From contig NZ_WRPO01000006.1 in NCBI RefSeq assembly GCF_009746585.1, positions 186,001-250,000 on the forward strand: a DNA stretch of 64,000 bases. The letters run 5' to 3'. The notes under the pieces were generated by a model. That model was given only the letters and a program-made list of their open reading frames with translations. It made no database searches and had not been told where the DNA came from. Positions 17,978-25,424 of the stretch are shown one piece after another. The position numbers and the translations under genes were made by a program. How positions within the stretch are numbered: position 1 is the first letter of the stretch; every line of letters begins with the position of its first letter. This DNA comes from Novosphingobium aquimarinum (lineage in GTDB: Bacteria; Pseudomonadota; Alphaproteobacteria; Sphingomonadales; Sphingomonadaceae).

Positions 17978-18641
17978 GGGGCACGAGCCCCTTCAAAGCG
18001 GCAATGTTGTCCGCATAGTAGGAGGAACCACCCTTGAACGTCGCGGTTCCCGCCACGAGCACATCGGCGCCCGCATCGACGCACATCGGCGCGGTGCGTC
18101 GGTCCACGCCGCCATCGACTTCCAGCCGGATGTCCTTGCCGGTCTTGTCGATCATCTTGCGCACCGCTTCGATCTTGCGCAGCTGGCTGTCGATGAAGCT
18201 CTGGCCACCGAAGCCGGGATTGACGCTCATGATCAGGACCAGATCGATCTCCTCGATCAGGTAGTCGAGCATCTTGGCCGGGGTCGCCGGATTGAGCGAG
18301 ATGCCGGCCTTCTTGCCCAGCGCGCTGATCGCCTGGACCGTGCGATGCGCGTGCGGGCCCGCCTCCGGGTGGATCGTGATGATGTCCGCGCCCGCCTCGG
18401 CGAAGGCCTCGAGGTAGGAATCGACCGGCGAGATCATCAGGTGGACGTCGAACGGCTTGGTGGTGTGCGGCCGCAGCGCCTTCACCACCATCGGGCCGAT
18501 AGTGATGTTCGGCACGAAGTGACCATCCATCACATCGACGTGAATCCAGTCTGCTCCGGCGGCGTCGATCGCACGGACTTCCTCGCCGAGACGCGAGAAA
18601 TCGGCAGACAGAATCGATGGGGAAATGAGCGGGGGGGCCAT
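17970..18641 (-). CDS. rpe: Ribulose-phosphate 3-epimerase
   Basis: Interconverts ribulose-5-phosphate and xylulose-5-phosphate in the pentose phosphate pathway. The 223-residue TIM barrel shows [35 protein letters not shown] with metal-binding His and Asp, [20 protein letters not shown] and [11 protein letters not shown] with the second catalytic Asp. ATG 18641 (MAPPLIS) is the family start; AGGAG lies 14 bp upstream, longer than optimal. First gene of the rpe-heparinase-(purH) run. Confidence 0.96.
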   Translation of the reverse strand: MAPPLISPSILSADFSRLGEEVRAIDAAGADWIHVDVMDGHFVPNITIGPMVVKALRPHTTKPFDVHLMISPVDSYLEAFAEAGADIITIHPEAGPHAHRTVQAISALGKKAGISLNPATPAKMLDYLIEEIDLVLIMSVNPGFGGQSFIDSQLRKIEAVRKMIDKTGKDIRLEVDGGVDRRTAPMCVDAGADVLVAGTATFKGGSSYYADNIAALKGLVPHG

Positions 18642-18967
18642 GAGGCGGATCGAAGCTCCTTTCACAGGCGATTAAATCACCCCGACTCCGCCTAACAATA
18701 CGATCATGCCCGGTTTTCCACACGCAATCGCGAATTCGGCAATTCTCTTTGCCCGCCGAGCACCGCCAGGGACCAATTGGAGACGACGAACCGAGCGCCC
18801 TGCGCCATGAACCGACAATTCAGTCCTTATTCACTGGGATTTGTCTAGAACCGGGATGTTGAAACACTCGCCGGGACGAGCCAGCTCTCCTCCCGCACGG
18901 CCTGTGATCGGCGCGACCGCCGATCAAGGCGCGATGGACGATTTGAGAATTACGGGGTCTAGCTTTG
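18642..18967. other. Divergent intergenic region between rpe and DUF2141 gene
   Basis: This 326-bp stretch between two divergent genes should carry both promoters. I see no repeat, tRNA or convincing ORF in it. Confidence 0.4.
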
Positions 18968-19459
18968 ATGAACAAGTACCTTGCCGCTTGCGTGACCGGT
19001 ATCGCCGCCGTGGCGCTGACCAGCCCCGCCCCTGCGGCGGCGCAATACGGGCAGAAGATCGGAAACGACCTGTCGAAATGCTACAAGGGATCATCGTCGG
19101 CAGTGATGGTCACCGTGGACGGCGTCAAGAATTCGGTCGGCGAAGTGCGCGTGCAGGCGTATCGCGCGACGTCTGGCGACTGGCTCAAGAAGGGCCGCTG
19201 GCTCAACCGGATCGAGACGCGGGCCAAGAGCGGCTCGATGACCTTCTGCGTCCCGGTTCCGGGCCCCGGCAGCTATGCCATCGCCGTGCGACACGATGCC
19301 AACAACAACCACGAAACCGATATCACCGTCGATGGCGGCGGCATGTCGAACGATCCCAGCATCAACGTGTTCAACCTCGGCAAGCCGAGCGTGTCCAAGA
19401 CCGCCTTCACGGTCGGCAATGGCGTCAAGTCGATCCGGATCCAGATGAAGTACATGTGA
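18968..19459 (+). CDS. Exported DUF2141-family protein
   Basis: A 163-residue secreted protein. MNKYLAACVTGIAAVALTS with cleavage near PAAAQYG is a typical Sec signal. The mature part has the DUF2141 pattern: VMVTVDGVKNSVGEVRVQAY, FCVPVPGPGSYAIAVRHDANNN and ISVNVF-like INVFNLGKPS, which suggests a transthyretin-like beta fold. The biochemical role of the family is not known. The codon before the ATG is TTG, so a one-residue longer form is possible. The 3' end overlaps the convergent MobA-like gene by 35 bp. Confidence 0.85.
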   Translation: MNKYLAACVTGIAAVALTSPAPAAAQYGQKIGNDLSKCYKGSSSAVMVTVDGVKNSVGEVRVQAYRATSGDWLKKGRWLNRIETRAKSGSMTFCVPVPGPGSYAIAVRHDANNNHETDITVDGGGMSNDPSINVFNLGKPSVSKTAFTVGNGVKSIRIQMKYM

Positions 19460-20216
19460 TCGCGCGACGCGCGGCGGCGATCCTCCGCGCGTCGTCGAGA
19501 TCCTTGGGCCGATCGACATCGACGGCCGCGAGGCCATCGCGCGCGGCGACGGCCGCGGCCCTGAAGCCCAGCCGATCGCCCAGCCGCTGCACGGTATCGG
19601 CCAGCGTCAGCCGTCCGCGCCAATAGGCCCAGAGCGTCGCCGGACCCAGCCGGGCGGCGATCCGCCAGGGCCGCTTGCGGTCCGCTTCCACCATCGACCA
19701 GGTCGCGATCCCGTCGCGCGCGCCCTCGGTTGCCAGCAGGAACAGATTGCAGCCCGACCATTCACCGTCGGCAAAGCGCAAATACGTGCGGCGCGAGCCC
19801 GGCACGGCGCGCTCGATCGCTGCGCGATGCGCCAGCAGGATGGCGACGTCGGTACCGACGGGCGTGTCCGCAACGAAATCGGTGATCCAATCGGACTGCA
19901 ACAGCGCATGGTCCGCCGTCGTCACCAGCAGCGGCGCGCCGAGCAATTCGAACCCCGCCGCGACGCTCGCGCTCGGTCCTGCGCGCGCGGGCACCCATTC
20001 GCATTCCAGACGACGCGCCAGCGCTTCGACTTCGGGATGGTTCCCGGCCACCGCGCAGCGCGCGATCCCCGCCGCACGGATCGCCTCGACCACGCGTTGC
20101 AGCATCGGCTTGCCGTCGATCTCGGCCAGCGCCTTGTGCGCCACCCCTGCCGCCTCGGCCACGGGATCGGGCGCGCCCGGACGGGCGCCCGCGAGGACCA
20201 GCGCGGACAGGCTCAT
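19425..20216 (-). CDS. MobA-like nucleotidyltransferase
   Basis: A 263-residue NTP_transferase-domain protein. The N-terminal ALVLAGARPGAPDPVAEAAG is a modified GxxxGxG loop, HKALAEIDGKPMLQRVVEA gives the conserved Lys and GKP, and LLVTTADHALL is the metal-binding Asp segment (TTADH rather than the MobA LPGD). It is the last gene of a three-gene minus-strand operon with a Tam41-like protein (10-bp gap) and a lipid-kinase-like protein, so a CTP-dependent step in lipid or head-group activation is more likely than molybdopterin guanylylation. The substrate is not deducible. Confidence 0.75.
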   Translation of the reverse strand: MSLSALVLAGARPGAPDPVAEAAGVAHKALAEIDGKPMLQRVVEAIRAAGIARCAVAGNHPEVEALARRLECEWVPARAGPSASVAAGFELLGAPLLVTTADHALLQSDWITDFVADTPVGTDVAILLAHRAAIERAVPGSRRTYLRFADGEWSGCNLFLLATEGARDGIATWSMVEADRKRPWRIAARLGPATLWAYWRGRLTLADTVQRLGDRLGFRAAAVAARDGLAAVDVDRPKDLDDARRIAAARRAITCTSSGSGST

Positions 20217-20226
20217 AGCGGCTGGC

Positions 20227-21126
20227 TCATGCCCGGCTGCGCTTTGCCCGCCACAGCTTCCACAAGACCCCCGGTGCCGCGAGCATCGGATGGCGTTCGC
20301 GCCACGGCGTCAGCGGCACCGCCACGCCGGTGTGGCGCTCGATCTTCCACGCCGCATAGCGCGCCGCGCCTTCGAACGTGGTGGAGGCCTTGACCAGGCG
20401 GGCGAGGTTGTAGGGCCGGCCCGCCCGCCGCCGCCGGTGCCACCAGCGCAGCAGGCGTTGCCGTCGCTCCGGATCGAGGCGCGGCGTCAAGGTGCCCTGC
20501 GCGCCGCGCGCGAAATCGATGCCTTGCGCGATCAGCGCCAGCGGCAGCAGCCCGTCGAAATGCTCGCGATTGACCGCCAGGATCGAATCCTCGCGCCCCG
20601 CCTTCTCGACGCGGAATTCCGCAGCGTACGTCGCGCGAAACAAGGTTCGCCAGTATTCCTCGGGCGAAGCGCTCGGCGCGCCCAGCGCCACGGCGACGCG
20701 CGCACCGGTCTGCGCCGCGGCGCACACGGCGGCGGTCACGGCCTGGCGCGCAGACGGGGTGCGCGCGTAGACCAGGGCCGAGGGCTGCACGAAGCGCGTC
20801 CAGATCGTCGTGTCGATCGTCTCGCCCGCGGCAGCGGCGGCGAAGGTCTGCAGCGTCATCGTCGCGACTTTCGCGCGCAGCGTCACGCCGTCGATATCAT
20901 GCTCGTGGTAGCTGACGCGCGGCCAGATGCCGCGCTCCACCGGCCCGGGCAGCAGCACATAGAAGTCGAGCACCCCCTCGAGCGATCCAGTGCGGAGATT
21001 CGATCCGTAGAACACGGTGGCCAGGGCATCCTGCGCGACACCGAGCTGCGTGGCGAATGCGGCGACTTTCGGATCGACCGGTCGCGCCAGCGCGGTGGCG
21101 ATCCGCGCTTCCAGACCGTCGGTCAC
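20227..21126 (-). CDS. Tam41/Mmp37-like protein, putative CDP-DAG synthase
   Basis: A 299-residue protein starting at GTG 21126, which overlaps the lipid-kinase stop by 4 bp (GTGA). I see a nucleotidyltransferase-like core: TVFYGSNLRTGSLEGVLDFY at residues 37-56, where Tyr-Gly-Ser then Asp54-Phe matches the YGS...DF pattern of mitochondrial Tam41. RFVQPSALVYAR (111-122) and EEYWRTLFRATYAAEFRVE (156-174) occupy the positions of the KPV and LSYxGDxR segments of that family. Tam41 makes CDP-diacylglycerol from phosphatidic acid and CTP. The operon partners fit this. The match is by eye and the protein could be a divergent nucleotidyltransferase of other function. Confidence 0.55.
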   Translation of the reverse strand: MTDGLEARIATALARPVDPKVAAFATQLGVAQDALATVFYGSNLRTGSLEGVLDFYVLLPGPVERGIWPRVSYHEHDIDGVTLRAKVATMTLQTFAAAAAGETIDTTIWTRFVQPSALVYARTPSARQAVTAAVCAAAQTGARVAVALGAPSASPEEYWRTLFRATYAAEFRVEKAGREDSILAVNREHFDGLLPLALIAQGIDFARGAQGTLTPRLDPERRQRLLRWWHRRRRAGRPYNLARLVKASTTFEGAARYAAWKIERHTGVAVPLTPWRERHPMLAAPGVLWKLWRAKRSRA

Positions 21127-22199
21127 GGAACGACGAAGGCGAGCCGCGGCCCTTCCTCGACCAGATACCGGCCCGCGGGGAACGCTTCGCCATCGAGAAT
21201 GAAGGCAGCGCCCAGGTCGAAAGTATAAGGACCGCCCTCGAGGCGATGGCCGGCATTGCCGCCCCATCCTTCCATCGAGGACCCGAAGATGATCGCCGGC
21301 AGTCGGGCAAGGAAGCGCCGCACCGGATAATCGATGAGGCCCAGCTTGAGGCCCGCGCCGGCATTGCGTCCGAACGGCTTCGCGCCGAGCGGGAATTGCT
21401 CGAAGGTGGTCGCCACCGCGATGAAGCGCTCGTCCGGATTGCCGGTGTCGCCGTGCGGGACTTCCTGTCCGGTAGACCGGTCGACGATCCGCATCGGGGT
21501 GCACGAGCGCCAGATATTGCCGCGCCGACCGAAAAAGGACTGCACGATTACCCAGATCACTGCCAAGGCGACGGCGAAACTGCGGAAGGCACCATGGCGA
21601 TGCGCCGCCTGCGCGGTATCGGTCGCGCGCGTGAAGACGCCCGCGCCCATGAAGAAGCCCATCGCGCTGCCGCCTTGCCCGGCGGCGCCGGAGATCCGCA
21701 GCGGGCTGCGATGGGCGATGCGTCCACCCCGGGCCGCCGCGAGCGCTTCCGCCAGCGACCAGTGATCGGGGAGGCCCAGATCGATGGTGAGCGCGTTGGT
21801 CTTGCCTTTGGGCAGGATGATCAGGCGCGGCCAAATTCTGCCGAAGATCGCCTCGCCCGTGCTCAGCACGTCGCGCACTGTCCCGTCGCCGCCGTCGACC
21901 ACCAGGAAATCGATACCGCGCTCGGCAAACCCGGCGAGGCAAGCGTGCAGCGCCTCGCGCGTCCGCGGCGTTTCGATCAGGATGTTGGAGCAATCGGCAA
22001 GTTCGGGATCGCGGCCCTTGTTGCGATGGCTGCGCGGATTGCGCACGATCCCGACCAGCGGAACCGCGCGCCCACGCGGCGCATAGCGACCGGCACGCGC
22101 CAAAGGCACGGCGGGCTGCTCGAAGAGGCGCAGGGTGTCGATTTCGTAAGCGGATCCGTGCACAGCGGGCCATGTAGACACGGAACTATCAAAAATCAT
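21123..22199 (-). CDS. Diacylglycerol-kinase-like lipid kinase
   Basis: A 358-residue protein of the DAGK catalytic-domain family, which phosphorylates diacylglycerol, sphingoid bases or related lipids. VGIVRNPRSHRNKG is the first conserved block and FLVVDGGDGTVRDVLS carries the GGDGT nucleotide motif. LIILPKGKTNALTIDLGLP corresponds to the usual LPxGTxND block, with GKTNAL in place of GTxNDFA. About 50 residues precede the domain. First gene of the operon with the Tam41-like and MobA-like genes, divergent from the CDP-alcohol transferase; the 96-bp AT-rich spacer (22200-22295) should hold both promoters. Confidence 0.85.
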   Translation of the reverse strand: MIFDSSVSTWPAVHGSAYEIDTLRLFEQPAVPLARAGRYAPRGRAVPLVGIVRNPRSHRNKGRDPELADCSNILIETPRTREALHACLAGFAERGIDFLVVDGGDGTVRDVLSTGEAIFGRIWPRLIILPKGKTNALTIDLGLPDHWSLAEALAAARGGRIAHRSPLRISGAAGQGGSAMGFFMGAGVFTRATDTAQAAHRHGAFRSFAVALAVIWVIVQSFFGRRGNIWRSCTPMRIVDRSTGQEVPHGDTGNPDERFIAVATTFEQFPLGAKPFGRNAGAGLKLGLIDYPVRRFLARLPAIIFGSSMEGWGGNAGHRLEGGPYTFDLGAAFILDGEAFPAGRYLVEEGPRLAFVVP

Positions 22200-22295
22200 C
22201 CATAAAACTGTACTCTATTGTAATCGCCGCCCTCCGCCCGTCGCAAAGCGCAGCGCGATTGCGTCGTCGCCATCGCCCTCTTAGGGGCTGGACAG

Positions 22296-23426
22296 ATGAA
22301 CGAGCGCAGCGAGACACTTCAGGTCGAATTCGTCGGCACCAATCCGACGAAGCTTTGGGGCCTCACCCTGGCGGAGCGAACGCGCCGGCTATCCGCGGCC
22401 GCCGGATTCGACTGGGTCGAACGCGTCTCGGCGAGCCATGGGCTCCTCGTCAACGCGACGTTTGCCTGCGATCCGGCGTGGTTTCGCCATGTCGCGCAGC
22501 ATCCGGGCACGATGCTCGCGTTCGAGGGGGTTCCCGCGCTAGCGCACGTCCGCTCCGAGTCCGAAGCGGCCGAAGTGCGCGAGGCGATGCGGACGGATCG
22601 GCCATGCGCCGCGACCGCCCTCGAGACGCTGGAGTATACCGAGGGCCCGACCATCGAGGACAAGGCGCTGCGCAAGCGCGAGACTCCGTTCCTGATGCCG
22701 CTGCGCCCCGACACGGTCCGCCCGATCGAGCGCGCCAGCTACTTCGGCGCCTACAAGGGCGTCACCGACATCCTGACGAAGTACCTGTGGCCCGAGTGGG
22801 CGCTGGTGCTGACCCGGATTGCCGCGCGCATCGGCATGACGCCCAACATGGTCACCGCGATCGGGGCCACGCTTTGCGTCGTTGCCACTGTGTGCTTCGC
22901 TTACGGCTGGTACTGGACCGGGATGGCGACGGGTCTCGGATTCATGGTGCTCGACACCGTGGACGGCAAGCTGGCGCGCTGCACGGTCACGTCCTCGTGG
23001 TGGGGCAATATCTTCGATCATGGCATCGATCTGGTCCATCCGCCCTTCTGGTGGTGGTTCTGGGCAACGGGGCTTGCCGCGTGGGGCCTCGCCTACGACA
23101 CCGCGACGTTCTGGTGGGTCCAGGGCGCGATCCAGATCGGCTATGTCGTGCAGCGCGTGATCGAAGGCATCTTCATCCGCCGCCACAAGATGCACATCCA
23201 CATCTGGCGCCGGTTCGACAGCCGGTTCCGCCTCATCACCGCGCGACGCAATCCGAACATGGTGATATTGTTCGTCAGCACGCTGGTGCTGCGCCCCGAT
23301 CTGGGCCTGATCGCGGTGGCGTGGTGGACGGTGCTGTCCTGCCTCGTCCATGCCGTCCGCCTGGTGCAGGCCGAAGCGGCCATGCGGCGCAACGGGCCGC
23401 TCACATCCTGGCTCGCCGAAACCTGA
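22296..23426 (+). CDS. CDP-alcohol phosphatidyltransferase with N-terminal extension
   Basis: A 376-residue integral membrane enzyme that moves a phospho-alcohol from a CDP-activated donor to an acceptor alcohol. The full signature D-x2-DG-x2-AR-x8-G-x3-D-x3-D is visible, beginning LDTVDGKLAR and ending GNIFDHGID. About 150 soluble residues precede it (WGLTLAERTRRL, then KRETPF and SYFGAYKGVTDILTKYLWP). This layout recalls the bifunctional inositol-phosphate enzymes in which a cytidylyltransferase is fused to such a domain, but the usual GxGxR nucleotide loop is missing here. Cotranscribed with the HIT-like gene 14 bp downstream. Donor and acceptor are unknown. Confidence 0.85.
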   Translation: MNERSETLQVEFVGTNPTKLWGLTLAERTRRLSAAAGFDWVERVSASHGLLVNATFACDPAWFRHVAQHPGTMLAFEGVPALAHVRSESEAAEVREAMRTDRPCAATALETLEYTEGPTIEDKALRKRETPFLMPLRPDTVRPIERASYFGAYKGVTDILTKYLWPEWALVLTRIAARIGMTPNMVTAIGATLCVVATVCFAYGWYWTGMATGLGFMVLDTVDGKLARCTVTSSWWGNIFDHGIDLVHPPFWWWFWATGLAAWGLAYDTATFWWVQGAIQIGYVVQRVIEGIFIRRHKMHIHIWRRFDSRFRLITARRNPNMVILFVSTLVLRPDLGLIAVAWWTVLSCLVHAVRLVQAEAAMRRNGPLTSWLAET

Positions 23427-23440
23427 AGGAGACGAGACCG

Positions 23441-23866
23441 ATGAACCCCACGATCGAGAAATTCGGCTTTCCGCAATCGCTGGTGGCCGAATTCGACCAC
23501 TGGGTCGTCCTCGCCCGTCCCGCGCAGCCGACGCTGGGCTCGCTGGTGCTGGCGGCGCGATCCGCCGCGACTGCGTTCGGCGAATTGCCGGCAGAAGCGC
23601 ATGCCGAGCTGAAGACGGTCACCGCCGCGATCGAGGCGGCGCTGTCCGAGGCGGTCGATTACGCCAAGATCAACTACCTGATGCTGATGATGGTCGACCA
23701 CGAAGTGCACTTCCACGTCATCCCGCGCTACGACGGCGCGCGCGAGTGGGAGAGCCGCGAATTCGTCGATGTCGGCTGGCCCAAAGTGCCCGACCTCGGT
23801 CACGCCGTCGCGCTGGAACGCGAGGATCTGATGAAGCTGGTCGAGTGGCTGAAGGGCTACTTCTGA
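23441..23866 (+). CDS. HIT-like (histidine-triad) protein
   Basis: A 141-residue protein of the HIT superfamily, which hydrolyses or transfers nucleotidyl groups. HEVHFHVIPRY at residues 87-97 aligns with the HxHxHxxPR motif: the middle and last histidines (90, 92) are kept, while the first position is Glu88. The middle histidine is the catalytic one in the family, so activity is possible. AAGGAG lies 9 bp upstream of the ATG. It follows the CDP-alcohol transferase closely, so it may act on a CDP-linked intermediate. Confidence 0.8.
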   Translation: MNPTIEKFGFPQSLVAEFDHWVVLARPAQPTLGSLVLAARSAATAFGELPAEAHAELKTVTAAIEAALSEAVDYAKINYLMLMMVDHEVHFHVIPRYDGAREWESREFVDVGWPKVPDLGHAVALEREDLMKLVEWLKGYF

Positions 23867-23893
23867 GCGTGGATTGAGTCTTTTGTTTGGTGC

Positions 23894-23918
23894 GCTCGTC
23901 ACATCCGTGACGAGCTTT
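23894..23918 (+). terminator. Hairpin terminator after HIT-like gene
   Basis: Perfect 9-bp stem GCTCGTCAC/GTGACGAGC with loop ATCC, followed by TTT, 27 bp after the stop codon. The T-run is short. Confidence 0.5.
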
Positions 23919-24000
23919 GCGGCACCGGCCCACGCCCCCACCCGACCTCCCACGAGTGTATCCTGATGGGAGGTCGGGTGGGGGCGTGAGCCGGGGCCGC
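23919..24000. repeat. 82-bp palindrome, copy A
   Basis: Two 34-nt arms (23919-23952 and 23967-24000) with only two mismatches surround a 14-base loop. The arm core is CACGCCCCCACCCGACCTCC. The same arms occur at 34046-34127. Both copies lie between convergent gene ends and both are flanked by shorter unrelated hairpins, so the unit probably serves as a bidirectional terminator or is a mobile palindrome that settles in such places. Confidence 0.9.
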
Positions 24001-24002
24001 CA

Positions 24003-24028
24003 AAGGTCCGGACATCCGTCCGGACCTT
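24003..24028 (-). terminator. Hairpin at 3' end of amidohydrolase operon
   Basis: Perfect 10-bp stem AAGGTCCGGA/TCCGGACCTT with loop CATCCG, 14 bp beyond the stop codon at 24042 when read on the minus strand. No long T-run follows. Confidence 0.5.
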
Positions 24029-24041
24029 CCAAACCTAGAAG

Positions 24042-25424
24042 CTACCAGTCGTAGGCCTTGGGCAAGTCGCTCTCGTCGAGATCGCGATAGCGCTGCTTGA
24101 GGCGGCTTTGATGGCTGTCGAGCGGCTGCACGACGCCGTCGATGACGACTTGTACCGGCGCCGAGGTTACTTCCAGCGGATCGCCGTCCCAGACCACGAC
24201 ATCGCCCACCGCGCCCGGCTTGAGCACGCCGGCCCTGCCGCCCATTCCGGCGATTTCGGCGGGAATCGAAGTGATCGCGGCCAATGCCTCGCCCCAGGTC
24301 AGTCCGGCGGCCCCCGGAATTTTGGTGAGCGCGACGAGATTGCCCGCGTACTGCGGCGCATAGCGCGGGTGGTTGTCTCCATCGAAGGGCCCGATCGCGA
24401 CCTTGACGCCTGCCTGCTTCATCCGGCCCACGTTCGATTGAGTCGAGGCGAGCTCTTCGAAGCCGACGGGCAGGTCCATCAGCGCCTGCGCGATCACGGG
24501 CACGCCTGCCGCCGCGATCTGATTGGCAACCTGCCAGCCCTCGCTTGCGCCGACGATCACGAGGTCGAGCTTGGGAAACTCGCGGCTCAGATCGAGCACC
24601 GAGAGAATGTCCGACGCGCGCTCGACATGGACGTAGAGCGGCTGGCGGCCCTCGACCACCGGAACCAGCGCGGCTGCATCGAAGCGCGTCAGCAGGACGT
24701 CGCCGCCGCGTTCGGCCCGGTCGTCACCCGCCAGACGCGGGTCGATCGGCAGATCGTCGCCGCTGCGCATCGGATCGGGGCTGGAGGACTGCCCCGGGAT
24801 CGATGCGCGGGTGCCATAGGCCTTGGCTTCGCGCAGCGCGTTGCGGAACAGCGCGTGCGCCGAGGTGCGGCTGCCGCCGGCGCGGCGGGCACCGTATTCG
24901 CCGAGCTCGACGAACTGGAAGGCGCGCGGCCGCGTGACCGCATTGCGATCCGCGCCGAGGTCGATCACCGCGCCTTGTCCAGCGAAGATCGAGGATTCGG
25001 CGTCCGGCGCGACCGTGGCGCGCGTGACGCCGCCTTCGCGGCTGACCACGACATCCTGCGAGGCCGGATTGATCGCCGGCGCCACGTCGAGCGCGGCATT
25101 GAACGGCGAATTGCCCGCGCCGATGTCGTTGCTCTCGTCGACCGCGAGGACATCGTAGAGGCCAAGGTCGGTAATCGCGGCGAAAAGCCCCGGCGTCACC
25201 CACATCCCCGTGCCGTCGACCGCCTGCACCCCGGCGGGAACGGCGATTCCCGTGCCGACGGCGGCGATCCGGCCGCCGCGCACGACGACGGTGGCGTTCT
25301 CCATCGGCGCGCTGCCATCGCCGGTCGCGACCGTGGCGCCGGTGACGGCGTAGTCCTGTGCCTGTGCGAGACCGGGGACGGCCATGGTCAAGGCGACGAG
25401 CGCCGTGCGGATCAGGCGCTTCAC
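24042..25424 (-). CDS. Amidohydrolase-like exported protein lacking metal motif
   Basis: A 460-residue protein beginning at GTG 25424, which overlaps the stop of the paralogue upstream by 4 bp. A Sec signal (MKRLIRTALVALTMAVPGLAQAQ) precedes an imidazolonepropionase-like amidohydrolase composite domain: YAVTGATVATGDGS, VVVRGGRIAAVG, and C-terminal GVLKPGAVGDVVVWDGDPLE. The block that should read PGLIDxHxH is GMWVTPGLFAAITDLG, with no histidines, so the binuclear metal site looks absent. The protein may be a non-catalytic partner of its paralogue or bind ligand only. Last gene of the POT operon. Confidence 0.85.
   Translation of the reverse strand: MKRLIRTALVALTMAVPGLAQAQDYAVTGATVATGDGSAPMENATVVVRGGRIAAVGTGIAVPAGVQAVDGTGMWVTPGLFAAITDLGLYDVLAVDESNDIGAGNSPFNAALDVAPAINPASQDVVVSREGGVTRATVAPDAESSIFAGQGAVIDLGADRNAVTRPRAFQFVELGEYGARRAGGSRTSAHALFRNALREAKAYGTRASIPGQSSSPDPMRSGDDLPIDPRLAGDDRAERGGDVLLTRFDAAALVPVVEGRQPLYVHVERASDILSVLDLSREFPKLDLVIVGASEGWQVANQIAAAGVPVIAQALMDLPVGFEELASTQSNVGRMKQAGVKVAIGPFDGDNHPRYAPQYAGNLVALTKIPGAAGLTWGEALAAITSIPAEIAGMGGRAGVLKPGAVGDVVVWDGDPLEVTSAPVQVVIDGVVQPLDSHQSRLKQRYRDLDESDLPKAYDW

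Noticed and set aside
20227-22173. A single 648-codon minus-strand gene over the lipid operon
   Set aside because: The first half is an out-of-frame reading of the lipid-kinase gene, which has its own GGDGT motif; the true gene starts at GTG 21126.
23919-24000. Palindrome as CRISPR repeat or transposon end
   Set aside because: Only two distant copies in the window, no regular spacing and no transposase; a terminator or palindromic element fits better.
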